A DNA stretch of 15,459 nt from JAABRU01 sp050180235 (GTDB lineage: Bacteria > Desulfobacterota > Desulfobacteria > Desulfobacterales > Desulfococcaceae), in the NCBI GenBank assembly GCA_050180235.1, contig JBFXEJ010000131.1, positions 1 through 15,459 of the forward strand, written 5' to 3'. Shown piece after piece: positions 1 through 6,687 of the stretch (the stretch's first letter is position 1; each line of letters starts with the position of its first letter). A program made the translations under genes and the position numbers. The notes under the pieces were generated by a model. That model worked only from the letters and a program-made list of their open reading frames with translations. It did not search any database and had not been told where the DNA came from.

Positions 1-70
1 CGGAAGTTAAGCTCTTCAGCGCCGATGGTACTGTGCGGGAAGCTGCACGGGAGAGCAGGACGCTGCCGGA
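1..70 (+). rRNA. rrf: 5S ribosomal RNA, 3' part only
   Basis: The window opens inside a 5S rRNA gene. The conserved loop segment GCGCCGATGGTACTG and the helix segment GGGAGAGCAGGACGCTGCCG near the 3' end match the second half of bacterial 5S rRNA. About 45-50 nt of the 5' part lie outside the window. The exact 3' end (about 68-73) is estimated from the final helix. It marks the end of an rRNA operon transcribed left to right; an intrinsic terminator follows within about 12 nt. Confidence 0.9.
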
Positions 71-81
71 AACTCTTCATA

Positions 82-120
82 AAACCCCGTCTGATCGCTG
101 ATCAGGCGGGGTTTCCTCTT
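82..120 (+). terminator. rRNA operon intrinsic terminator
   Basis: A 15-bp stem (AAACCCCGTCTGATC at 82-96, partner at 100-114, one G-U pair, loop GCT) is followed by a T-rich run CCTCTTTT. It lies directly after the 5S gene and is the expected end of the rrn transcript. The stem is nearly symmetrical, so it could also act on the other strand. Confidence 0.85.
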
Positions 121-289
121 TTGAAAAGACACCAAACCTGACCCCGGAGATTTCACAGAGCAGGGAATCTTTCGCACAGGCAGAAAAAAATACAGGACTC
201 TGTTCCGTTTTTGCAGAACAGGCGGTTTCATCTGCCCTTTTGCGGCTTTTCTGGGCTATACCGGTTCCGTATTGAGCTGATACAATATT

Positions 290-330
290 AAAACCCCGTC
301 TGATCCATGATCAGGCGGGGTTTTCTCTTT
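290..330 (+). terminator. Second, diverged copy of the rRNA terminator
   Basis: The hairpin AAAACCCCG...CGGGGTTTT (290-324, loop CAT) followed by CTCTTT repeats the terminator at 82-120. The similarity continues past the hairpin: about 81-143 and 290-352 align over some 63 bp with roughly seven differences. No RNA gene was recognised in the 170 bp between the copies. It may be a back-up terminator or the scar of a duplicated rrn tail. It also stops transcription from the plus strand running into the minus-strand hicBA remnant. Confidence 0.7.
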
Positions 331-355
331 TGAAAAAACACTAAACCGAACCGAT

Positions 356-412
356 TCAGGAAAGAGCGATGACTACTGCTTCACTGCCTGAAATGTGTGG
401 CGGTATACTCAT
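356..412 (-). pseudogene. hicA: hicA toxin remnant, first 18 codons
   Basis: The minus-strand frame from ATG at 412 reads MSIPPHISGSEAVVIALS and then a stop. This matches the start of HicA mRNA-interferase toxins (typical pattern PxxSGxExxxAL). Normal HicA is about 60-80 residues; here the double-stranded RNA-binding-like core with the catalytic histidine is absent. The ATG overlaps the hicB stop (ATGA), as in coupled TA operons. The truncation falls a few bases from the duplicated rRNA-terminator segment, which suggests a rearrangement removed the 3' end. Identification rests on the short N-terminus plus the hicB neighbour. Confidence 0.6.
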
Positions 413-616
413 GCCACCTCTACCATTTCTTCATAAATCGGGGCGGAACCGGTTCATCATCATATGCTTTCAGGCTTTTCAGATAAACCGAAACAGCCTC
501 CCGAATATTGTTCAACGCCTCTTTGCGGGTGTTTCCCTGGGAGATGAAGCCCGGCAAGGAACCTGAACAGCAAATATTACGTCTTTATCCTGTTCAATCA
601 GAACACGGTATTTCAT
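409..616 (-). pseudogene. hicB: hicB antitoxin pseudogene, two frameshifts
   Basis: Joining three minus-strand frames recovers a HicB antitoxin: MKYRVLIEQDKDVIFAVQVP, then LPGFISQGNTRKEALNNIRE continuing to VYLKSLKAYDDEPVPP, then IYEEMVEVA and a stop. This is the HicB fold signature (the LPGxxSxGxTxxEALxNxxEA pattern and acidic tail). Each junction is explained by one missing base, near 555-562 and near 439-446; adding both back gives 210 nt, a 69-residue protein of normal HicB length. HicB normally neutralises the HicA toxin; here both are dead. The start codon has no visible Shine-Dalgarno because an IS relic lies directly upstream (from 623). Short deletions in homopolymer-like sites could in principle be sequencing errors, but the adjoining hicA is truncated too. 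Confidence 0.75.
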
Positions 617-622
617 TTTTTT

Positions 623-645
623 GGTAGTGGTATTTTTTTTGACTG
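623..645 (+). repeat. Terminal inverted repeat, left end of IS relic
   Basis: GGTAGTGGTA, a run of eight T, then GACTG. It pairs with 1222-1243. It lies 7 bp outside the hicB start codon, so the insertion replaced the hicB leader. Confidence 0.75.
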
Positions 646-652
646 ATAATTC

Positions 653-1179
653 TCACCGCATTAAACTTTCATTATAACGGTCAATAAACATTTTTATTTG
701 ATTTCCGTGCATTTCCCGGTTTCTGTGAAGGGGAGAGTCTTCCGCACCATGCAGGGCACACCTCTGACGCAGCGTATTGTCAGAACGTTTCAGTATGTGC
801 TGTCTTCCCGCTTTCTTTCCCGGACTGCCGCAGACGTTCTGAAGGGGGAACATTTTCAGTCTCATACCAAATTTCTGCTGAAAGCAAGCTTCTGAAAAAT
901 ACAACATTTTGCAATTAAACAGAAACAAAGTGACTGTATTGCATAAAATCAATGGAGAATCGGTATCATACGGCCTACAGAGAGTGAACGTGCGATCCCC
1001 CGCACTGACATCCTCCCGTAAAGAAGTTTTTCCGCAGCCTCCTATTTTTTCCTCTGTTTTTCTTCCTGTGTCACAGGAGTGCCTTAAAAAATGCAGGCCC
1101 TGCGGTGATATTTCTGCGTTCCCTCCCTGTTTTTCCGTATATTCCCGCTTCCGCATATTCTGCACGGTATGTTTGTCAT
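653..1179 (-). pseudogene. IS1-family transposase remnant
   Basis: Reading from ATG at 1179, with AAGGAG 8 nt upstream, the product starts MTNIPCRICGSGNIRKN, a CxxC zinc-ribbon N-terminus of IS1-type transposases. A frame change follows (GTLVTQEEKQRKK, a stop, then EAAEKLLYGRMSVRGIARSL, which resembles the helix-turn-helix region). The middle is not recognisable. Near the end, pieces in three frames give SGKTAHTETF, NTLRQRCA, VRKTLPF and REMHGNQIKMFIDRYNESLMR minus its last residue, which together fit the IS1 C-terminal pattern ERFNNTLRQR...RKTLSFSK...MHE. The gene has several frameshifts and stops and has lost part of the DDE domain, so it cannot be active. Confidence 0.75.
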
Positions 1180-1221
1180 ATTTTCCGCTCCTTATTTTTC
1201 ATAATAAAATATAAGTTATAA

Positions 1222-1243
1222 CAGTCAAAAAAATACCACTACC
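1222..1243 (-). repeat. Terminal inverted repeat, right end of IS relic
   Basis: Complement of the 623-645 repeat with one T fewer in the homopolymer. It is the transposase-proximal end of the element. Confidence 0.75.
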
Positions 1244-1284
1244 TGAATTTGAATGGCGGGATTTTCTGTATCAGGTGAGGCCGG

Positions 1285-1413
1285 ATGTGGCCTGATATTT
1301 TCAGCAAGTTTGATCAATATGCCTCATTTTGCCGGGACTGGCAGGATTCTTCAGATGAAGTGCTGAAAACTGTTCAGAAAGTCAAGGGCGAGTTTGGGAA
1401 GATGTCCGGGTAA
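1285..1413 (+). pseudogene. Unidentified gene fragment between two IS elements
   Basis: A 42-codon frame starts MWPDIFSKFDQYASFCRDWQ and ends KGEFGKMSG. The frame just upstream (from about 1241) reads PEFEWRDFLYQVRPDVA before a stop, and a single-base shift would fuse it to WPDIFSKF, giving a longer tail of a soluble, charged protein. There is no Shine-Dalgarno at the ATG. It may be the 3' fragment of a gene cut by the IS relic at 623-1243, or chance. I do not recognise the family. Confidence 0.3.
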
Positions 1414-1450
1414 GGAATTTTCTGAACTGTGATGTTCCCTCGTTCCATAT

Positions 1451-1475
1451 TGTTCCCACGCGGAGCGTGGGAACA
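1451..1475. repeat. REP-like perfect palindrome
   Basis: Arms TGTTCCCACGC (1451-1461) and GCGTGGGAACA (1465-1475) with loop GGA form an 11-bp perfect hairpin. No T-run follows, so it is unlikely to be an ordinary terminator. This core (CCCACGC-GCGTGGG) is of the kind of dispersed intergenic palindrome seen in many proteobacterial and Desulfobacterota genomes. It lies 50 bp before the larger IS element. Confidence 0.6.
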
Positions 1476-1524
1476 AGAACTCAAAACTTTGGGATGTGTG
1501 GAATTTTTCCGGATGAAAAAAGAC

Positions 1525-1642
1525 CCTTGTGTCCGGCAATAATTGAAATGTGAGATATTTTGTCATATATTTTAGAATAATATACCGGTGAAGATATGCA
1601 AATGCAGTTAATTCATTCGGAGGTATATAAAATGGAAGATCT
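1525..1642 (+). repeat. Left long terminal inverted repeat
   Basis: It pairs with 2770-2886. The outer 15 bp are identical; the inner part is roughly 70% matched by eye, with shared blocks such as TATACCTCCGAA (complement strand). The repeat includes the transposase ribosome-binding site (GGAGG, 1619-1623) and its start codon at 1632. Confidence 0.75.
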
Positions 1643-2750
1643 TTCACATTTCTGCTGTCAGAACATGGAGTGTCCTGATTACGGCAGACGGGGAACAGGC
1701 CGGTTGACTGTCTGTATGCATTACTGCAAAGACAAAGAACGGAGGCTGTTATACTGCCGTACATGCAGGGCACGTTTTTCAGAACGGAAAGGGACAGCCC
1801 TGTTCAGATCGCATCTGCCGGAAGATAAGACAGAATCAGTCCTGTAGCACATTCAGGAAGGCTGCGGAGTCCGCAAAACGGCCCGCCTGACCGGTGTTGA
1901 CAAAGATACGGCCGTGCGCTGCAGCAGACCCGAAGGCGGGCATTCAGAAAATCTTCACGGCGGCCCGGCGGCTTTTTCCCCCTCAGACCGGGGAAGGACA
2001 GTCTGATGAAAAGTGGTCTTTTGCGGGGAAAAAGGAAAAAAACTGCAGCCCGGATGATCCTGCGGATGACCGGCCGGGAGACAGTTGGGACCATGCTGCA
2101 TATGATCCCGGACACCGCCTGGTGTCCGCTGCTGTCCCCGGTAAAAGAACAGCCGGAAATGCGGAAAAGGCAGCGGGTGAGTTTCAGAAACGCACTGACG
2201 GCAGCAGGATCATTCTTATTACCGGTGATGAATACAAACCTTATAAGACAGATGTTCTCAATATATACGGAAAAGAAACCGTTCCCGCCCGGACGGGAAA
2301 ACAGGGGGCCCTGCAAAACCTTATATGGAACCGCCGGAAAATATCAGTTATGCCACTGTTCATAAAACCCGTGGGAACAGCCGGGTGGCAAAAACTGAAT
2401 TCAGAACGGTTTTCGGAACTGATGAGAGTGTCAGAGAGGCGCCGGCGGAATCGGCAGTGAGCAGTCAGGTCAATACGGCTTTCATTGAACGGAACAGCGG
2501 GACAGGCAGAAACAGGAACGGCAGGAAAGTACGGAAAACTTACTGCTTTTCAAAAGACCGGGATATTCATGAAGCGGTCACATACTTTACCATGTACAGT
2601 TACAATTTCTGCCGGCCGGCAAGAACTCTTCGCCGGAAGGATGAATACGGAATATGGGTGAGCAGAACCCCGGCAATGGCAGCCGGACTGACTGATCATG
2701 TGTGCTCACTCCGGGAATGGATCACCTGTCCGGCTGTTCAACGGGAGTAG
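1632..2750 (+). pseudogene. IS1-family transposase, one stop and two frameshifts
   Basis: Start ATG at 1632 follows GGAGG by 8 nt. The N-terminus has a zinc-ribbon-like set of cysteines (CCQNMECPDYG ... LYCRTCRARFSERKG). A TAG at 1845-1847 sits where a glutamine codon (CAG) is expected (SVL-stop-HIQEGCGVRKTARLTG, a helix-turn-helix region). The frame then shifts near 1972-1982, in a T/C homopolymer, to give PPQTGEGQSDEKWSF with the first DDE aspartate, then DEYKPYK. It shifts back near 2310-2325 to give EPPENISYATVHKTR, NTAFIERNSGT, RKTYCFSKDRDIHEAV and RTPAMAAGLTDHV. ERNxxT...RKTxCFSK...HEAV is the C-terminal signature of IS1-type DDE transposases. The intact protein would be about 370 residues. 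Confidence 0.85.
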
Positions 2751-2769
2751 GACACAAGGAAAATACGAA

Positions 2770-2886
2770 AGATCCTTCATTTTTATACCTCCGAAAGAAA
2801 CTGTTGCTTTTTTATCTGTTCATTGGTATATCCTTCTGAAATATATTACAGAAACTCCCGCTTTTCAACTGTTGCCGGACACAAGG
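2770..2886 (-). repeat. Right long terminal inverted repeat
   Basis: Inverted partner of 1525-1642. It begins just after the transposase stop and keeps a copy of the TATACCTCCGAA block (2784-2795), the complement of the left-end ribosome-binding-site region, although no gene starts there. Confidence 0.75.
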
Positions 2887-2902
2887 CAGGATTTAAGGAT
2901 GA

Positions 2903-3000
2903 AAAAATCATGCCCATCCTGTAAAATCCTGTATAATCGTGTTCAGACAATATAAAATCCCGGTCAATCCCTTAATCCTGTGAATCCCGGTTCAGACAAT
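2903..3000. repeat. Two degenerate intergenic repeat units
   Basis: GTTCAGACAAT occurs at 2941-2951 and again at 2990-3000, 49 bp apart. Each is preceded by ATCCTGT-type steps (CATCCTGTAAAATCCTGTATAATC and CTTAATCCTGTGAATCCC, split by a few changes), so the stretch reads as two imperfect units. The role is unknown. It lies downstream of the 3007-6648 gene; no clear terminator was seen for that gene. Confidence 0.45.
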
Positions 3001-3006
3001 CACCCA

Positions 3007-6000
3007 TCACTGTCCGCTGCGCACAGCACGCGCATAATTCGTACCAGAAAACTTACGGCCGACGCCGCCATTGCCGTTAAGGAAATTCACCATCCATATA
3101 TTCTCCGTTATTCCTGCGTAGGTAGTAGACGACAAATAATAGGAAGATTCTGTTGTATTTTCTAATAATGAAGGAATTGTAGGAAACCGGTTCATATCCG
3201 CAAGGGATGCCAGTTCCTTGATTGTGGGAAGGCGCCAGTCTGAATATCCGGCATAATTCCGGGCATTCAACTCTGCCACACAGTTCAATGCTCCTGTCCA
3301 TGAATAGGTGTTATCCGCATCATTGGGATCACTTTCAACAGACGTGCAGTCCATATTCTGTTTCATTTCCCACATCAGACCGGTCTGCGGATCACGGAAG
3401 GTTTTTCCGTCGGAAGAAATGACCAAAGAATCAAATGACCTGACCTGTCCGCTCCGAACCGCACGCACATAAAGGCTACTATACTTATAGTGGCTGGTGT
3501 CGTCAGAGCCGTACCTGAAGTCCACGGCCCACGCATAGGACGTGTTAACTGTTTTGGTAGTTGTCCAATAATAGGGTGAAGTAGTAGACGACCAATAATA
3601 GAACATTTGTGTATTCGGAAAATATTCCTTATTTATGGTTGGCTTTCCTGAAGAATAAGCAATGCTGTAATCCACAATAGAACGAAGTTCCTCCCTTGTG
3701 GGCAGCCGCCAGTCGCTATACCCGGTTTTTGCCCGGAGAGTGTTGAGATAATCTTCAGTATCGGTTCCGTTCCCTGCTATTCCGGCAACTCCGCCGTTTG
3801 TTTCCGGATTGGAGTCATACCAGGTATAGGTATTGTCCGCATCATTGGGATTGCCGTAATCCTTCACACCGTCCTTATTCTGCTTCACTTCCCATATCAG
3901 CCCGGTCACATTGTCCCGCACCATTGCCCAGCTTTCTGCACTATCCGGCAGATCATTTCCGGCCGCATCCAGTTTGGTGTATGACATGGGATTGATGGTA
4001 TATTCCCCGTCCTGCCCGGTTCCTGCGCAGGGAATTTCAGTCCCACTTGCATTATAACACTTTGTCTGCCCGGTGTCCGGTATTCGGTGGGTCAGGGTAT
4101 TACCGCCCGAAGCAGACGGAGTTGCTGAAACCTCCACAGATTCAACACTTTCCCCTTTTATCCCTACTGCTGTCACCACAAAATAATAGGCCGTTCCGTT
4201 ACTCAGATTTTTAATGACTGCTGAATTTCCGGCAGCAATATGTCTGATGCTGTAAACGGTTTTTGAAACTCCGGCAGTCTCATTCTGATAAACATTGTAA
4301 AAAATGGCAGCATCAACCGCATTCCAGCTTATGGCAATCTGTCCGTCACCTTTCTGAGCGGAAACATTCACGGGCACTCCCGGAATGGAAGGATTGCAGC
4401 CTTCATCCACTTCATTATTGCAGTTCTGATCAATATTATCCTGACACAATTCGACTGCTCCGGGATATATGCCTGGCTCATCATCATTGCAGTCATTCTG
4501 GTTTTCCGAATAACCGTCCCCGTCATTATCCACATTTGCCGGGTTTAACACGGTTACGGACTGCTGCACCCGCGTGGAAATCATACCGCTGTTATCAACC
4601 GCATATACGGAAATAAAAAATACACCCGGCGTTCCGAATGTAAAAGGCGATCCGTTTTCGTTGATAAAATCAAACTGCTTACTGCTGTCCGCGGCATTCG
4701 GAAAGAAACAGGGCACAAGATCAGGGTCAGAGGGATGAATGACAAATTTATAAATATCAGCAATACCATCGGGATCATCATATCGGAATCTTATATTAAA
4801 ACCTTCGCCTGCATTCACCTGGGAAGGTACTTCCAGGTCTGAAATGGTTGGGGCTTCTGACATCTTATCATTGACAAGAATTGTCTGTGTTACGCCTGTA
4901 CTCCTGTTTCCCGAATCATCCTGCAGGAATATTTCAATATCATAAGCATTTTTCGTGTTATTCCCAAGAATTTCATGTGTTACAGGAACCGTTTTATCAA
5001 AAATACCGCTGCTGTCTGCAGGAAAAATCAGTTCAATCGGCGGGTGGGAATCGTCCTGACTGCGGATATATATGGTATCATTTCCGTCAAGGCCATCCGG
5101 GTCACAGTATCTGAACTGAATTCTGACAGAATCTCCTGCAACAATATCAGAAGAAGCAATCTGCAAATCCGAAACCGCGGGCGGTTTGTCATCGCAGGGA
5201 AGATCAAATGCCATATCCGGTCGTTCCTGCCCCAGATACAGCGAAGCCGAAACAAAATCCAGTCCATTGGCAGTTGTACTGACAATCCCCCAAAGTTTAT
5301 TACTCAGTGCACTCAGCAGTCCATCCCGTGCTGTTTCATCAATATAAGCATACATTCTGTCATACACATAAAGGATAAGTTGTTCATATTTCTTTTGTTG
5401 AATATATATGGTGCATTGGTTGACAATATCAGGATCGCGAATCAGATAGTCAATTACAGACTGTATATCTGTACCTGAAACCGCTTCTATTCCTGACAGT
5501 ATTATATATGCACTTCTGGCTATCTGTACTTTGTAGGAATTCCCGGTGATTACCAGGACATTCTGATCAAAACAGCAGGATATTTCCATTGCGGGGACCC
5601 TCGTTTCCTGAGAATCCCATGTTCCTTCAGCAAATGTCATATCTGTAAATGCAATATTACACAAATCAGAGAAATAGCTTTTTATCCCACCGGCAGTTGT
5701 AAATCCGTCAAGAAAATCTGAGGTATCCATCGGGCTGATCAGAAAAAAATCACTGTCCCGCAGAATTGTAAAACCGCCTTCTTTTGTCTTTACTCCCAGG
5801 GTCAGCCCCAGATAAAGGGGAGTACGGTTATAGACATTCATACCGGTTTTATACCGTCCCTGCCCCAAACTTTGAATACTGTCATCAATATCAATCTTCA
5901 CTCCGCCATAATATCCGCTATTGGTGGGTGAAAAGCTTCTGGCTGATCTGCGTCCTGCGCTAAGGTCATTTACGGATAACAGCCCGAAAGCATCCGCAAC

Positions 6001-6648
6001 AGCGGCAATTGCTGTCTCATATTCTGTCTTACATGACAAAATATCCAAAAATCCCTTTGTATTCAATGTATTCACAATAGCGGTTTCCAATGCCTGCACT
6101 TCGGCAAAGGAATAAATTATCTGCTTCAGGGAATCAAGATTCGGATCTCCGCCTGACAGTGTAAAGGGGAGAATTCTGAGAATCAGGGAAACAGCCGTTT
6201 CTTTGGCATTCAATTGCGGATTCGGATCAGTGGAAGGATAACAGATGTAAATAATCTCGTTTTTTGTCTGATCTGCGGCCATAATCATACCAGCCTTTCT
6301 TACTGCAAATGCGCCACTTTCATCTATTGCTGCTTTCGTGCTGAAATCCGTTACGATGATATTGGAAAATGGAACGGATTCAGGTATGCTTACAGTTCCT
6401 TTTATCATGTTGCGCAAACCGGATGCAGCCTGCAGGCAAAAAACAGCCTCTTCAGGCCCGATGCGAAAATCACCGTTCACATCCGCGTCTTTAAAAATCC
6501 CGTCAGGAGTCATCCCGGCTGTAACCTGCAAAGCCATGACAGCATCTTTCAGGTCAATGCCGCCTGCGCCGTCCACATTCCCGACTTCACCGAAGCACGG
6601 GAACTCTGCCAGAACAAATACAAGAAAAATCAAGCTGATCTTCTTCAT
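3007..6648 (-). CDS. Secreted multidomain protein: dockerin-like, Ig-like, MopE, FN3, two DUF1566
   Basis: 1213 residues. The ATG at 6648 follows AGGAGG at good spacing. A signal peptide (MKKISLIFLVFVLAEFPCFG, about 1-20) predicts export. Residues 23-80 carry two dockerin-type calcium loops (GNVDGAGGIDLKDAV and DADVNGDFRIGPEEAV). Residues 81-485 are not recognised. Two related Ig-like repeats follow (about 489-592 and 599-702; both contain SDL...AG...FRYxDPDG). Residues 705-751 form a MopE-type putative metal-binding motif (DNDGDGYSENQNDCNDD ... CNNEVDEGC). An FN3 domain spans about 755-845. Two DUF1566 (Lcl C-terminal-like) domains end the protein (about 900-1068 and 1080-1213); each has TGLxWE/MKQN, YSDWRLPT and a closing RAVRSGQ. 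The architecture suggests a surface or extracellular adhesive or ligand-binding protein. It lies 39 bp downstream of the AAA-ATPase gene, possibly cotranscribed. The specific ligand cannot be told. Confidence 0.9.
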   Translation of the reverse strand: MKKISLIFLVFVLAEFPCFGEVGNVDGAGGIDLKDAVMALQVTAGMTPDGIFKDADVNGDFRIGPEEAVFCLQAASGLRNMIKGTVSIPESVPFSNIIVTDFSTKAAIDESGAFAVRKAGMIMAADQTKNEIIYICYPSTDPNPQLNAKETAVSLILRILPFTLSGGDPNLDSLKQIIYSFAEVQALETAIVNTLNTKGFLDILSCKTEYETAIAAVADAFGLLSVNDLSAGRRSARSFSPTNSGYYGGVKIDIDDSIQSLGQGRYKTGMNVYNRTPLYLGLTLGVKTKEGGFTILRDSDFFLISPMDTSDFLDGFTTAGGIKSYFSDLCNIAFTDMTFAEGTWDSQETRVPAMEISCCFDQNVLVITGNSYKVQIARSAYIILSGIEAVSGTDIQSVIDYLIRDPDIVNQCTIYIQQKKYEQLILYVYDRMYAYIDETARDGLLSALSNKLWGIVSTTANGLDFVSASLYLGQERPDMAFDLPCDDKPPAVSDLQIASSDIVAGDSVRIQFRYCDPDGLDGNDTIYIRSQDDSHPPIELIFPADSSGIFDKTVPVTHEILGNNTKNAYDIEIFLQDDSGNRSTGVTQTILVNDKMSEAPTISDLEVPSQVNAGEGFNIRFRYDDPDGIADIYKFVIHPSDPDLVPCFFPNAADSSKQFDFINENGSPFTFGTPGVFFISVYAVDNSGMISTRVQQSVTVLNPANVDNDGDGYSENQNDCNDDEPGIYPGAVELCQDNIDQNCNNEVDEGCNPSIPGVPVNVSAQKGDGQIAISWNAVDAAIFYNVYQNETAGVSKTVYSIRHIAAGNSAVIKNLSNGTAYYFVVTAVGIKGESVESVEVSATPSASGGNTLTHRIPDTGQTKCYNASGTEIPCAGTGQDGEYTINPMSYTKLDAAGNDLPDSAESWAMVRDNVTGLIWEVKQNKDGVKDYGNPNDADNTYTWYDSNPETNGGVAGIAGNGTDTEDYLNTLRAKTGYSDWRLPTREELRSIVDYSIAYSSGKPTINKEYFPNTQMFYYWSSTTSPYYWTTTKTVNTSYAWAVDFRYGSDDTSHYKYSSLYVRAVRSGQVRSFDSLVISSDGKTFRDPQTGLMWEMKQNMDCTSVESDPNDADNTYSWTGALNCVAELNARNYAGYSDWRLPTIKELASLADMNRFPTIPSLLENTTESSYYLSSTTYAGITENIWMVNFLNGNGGVGRKFSGTNYARAVRSGQ

Positions 6649-6687
6649 TTGAAACCTCCTTGCAAAAGATTGAAAAAAGAAAAATTT

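Larger units (their letters stand above)
623..1243 (-). mobile_element. Degraded IS1-family insertion sequence
   Basis: The 621-bp segment is bounded by matching terminal inverted repeats: GGTAGTGGTA-T(8)-GACTG at 623-645 and its complement with seven T at 1222-1243. Inside, on the minus strand, lie recognisable N- and C-terminal pieces of an IS1-type transposase in broken frames. The total is shorter than a usual intact IS1-type copy of about 700-1000 bp, so the middle is probably deleted. I saw no clear target-site duplication at the edges, consistent with an old insertion. Confidence 0.75.
1525..2886 (+). mobile_element. IS1-family insertion sequence with long inverted repeats
   Basis: A 1362-bp element bounded by CCTTGTGTCCGGCAA (1525-1539) and its exact complement TTGCCGGACACAAGG (2872-2886). 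The inverted repetition continues inward, imperfectly, for about 115 bp on each side. It carries one transposase gene, inactive. No immediate target duplication is visible; a 10-bp match GGATGAAAAA lies 4 bp outside the left end and 9 bp outside the right end, which may be chance. Confidence 0.8.

Noticed and set aside
121..289. tRNA or second 5S gene between the two terminators
   Set aside because: No cloverleaf, TTCGA-type loop or 5S consensus block is visible in this stretch.
3010..3945. Complete diversity-generating retroelement
   Set aside because: DUF1566 is a possible target domain, but the window has no reverse transcriptase and no template repeat that I can see.
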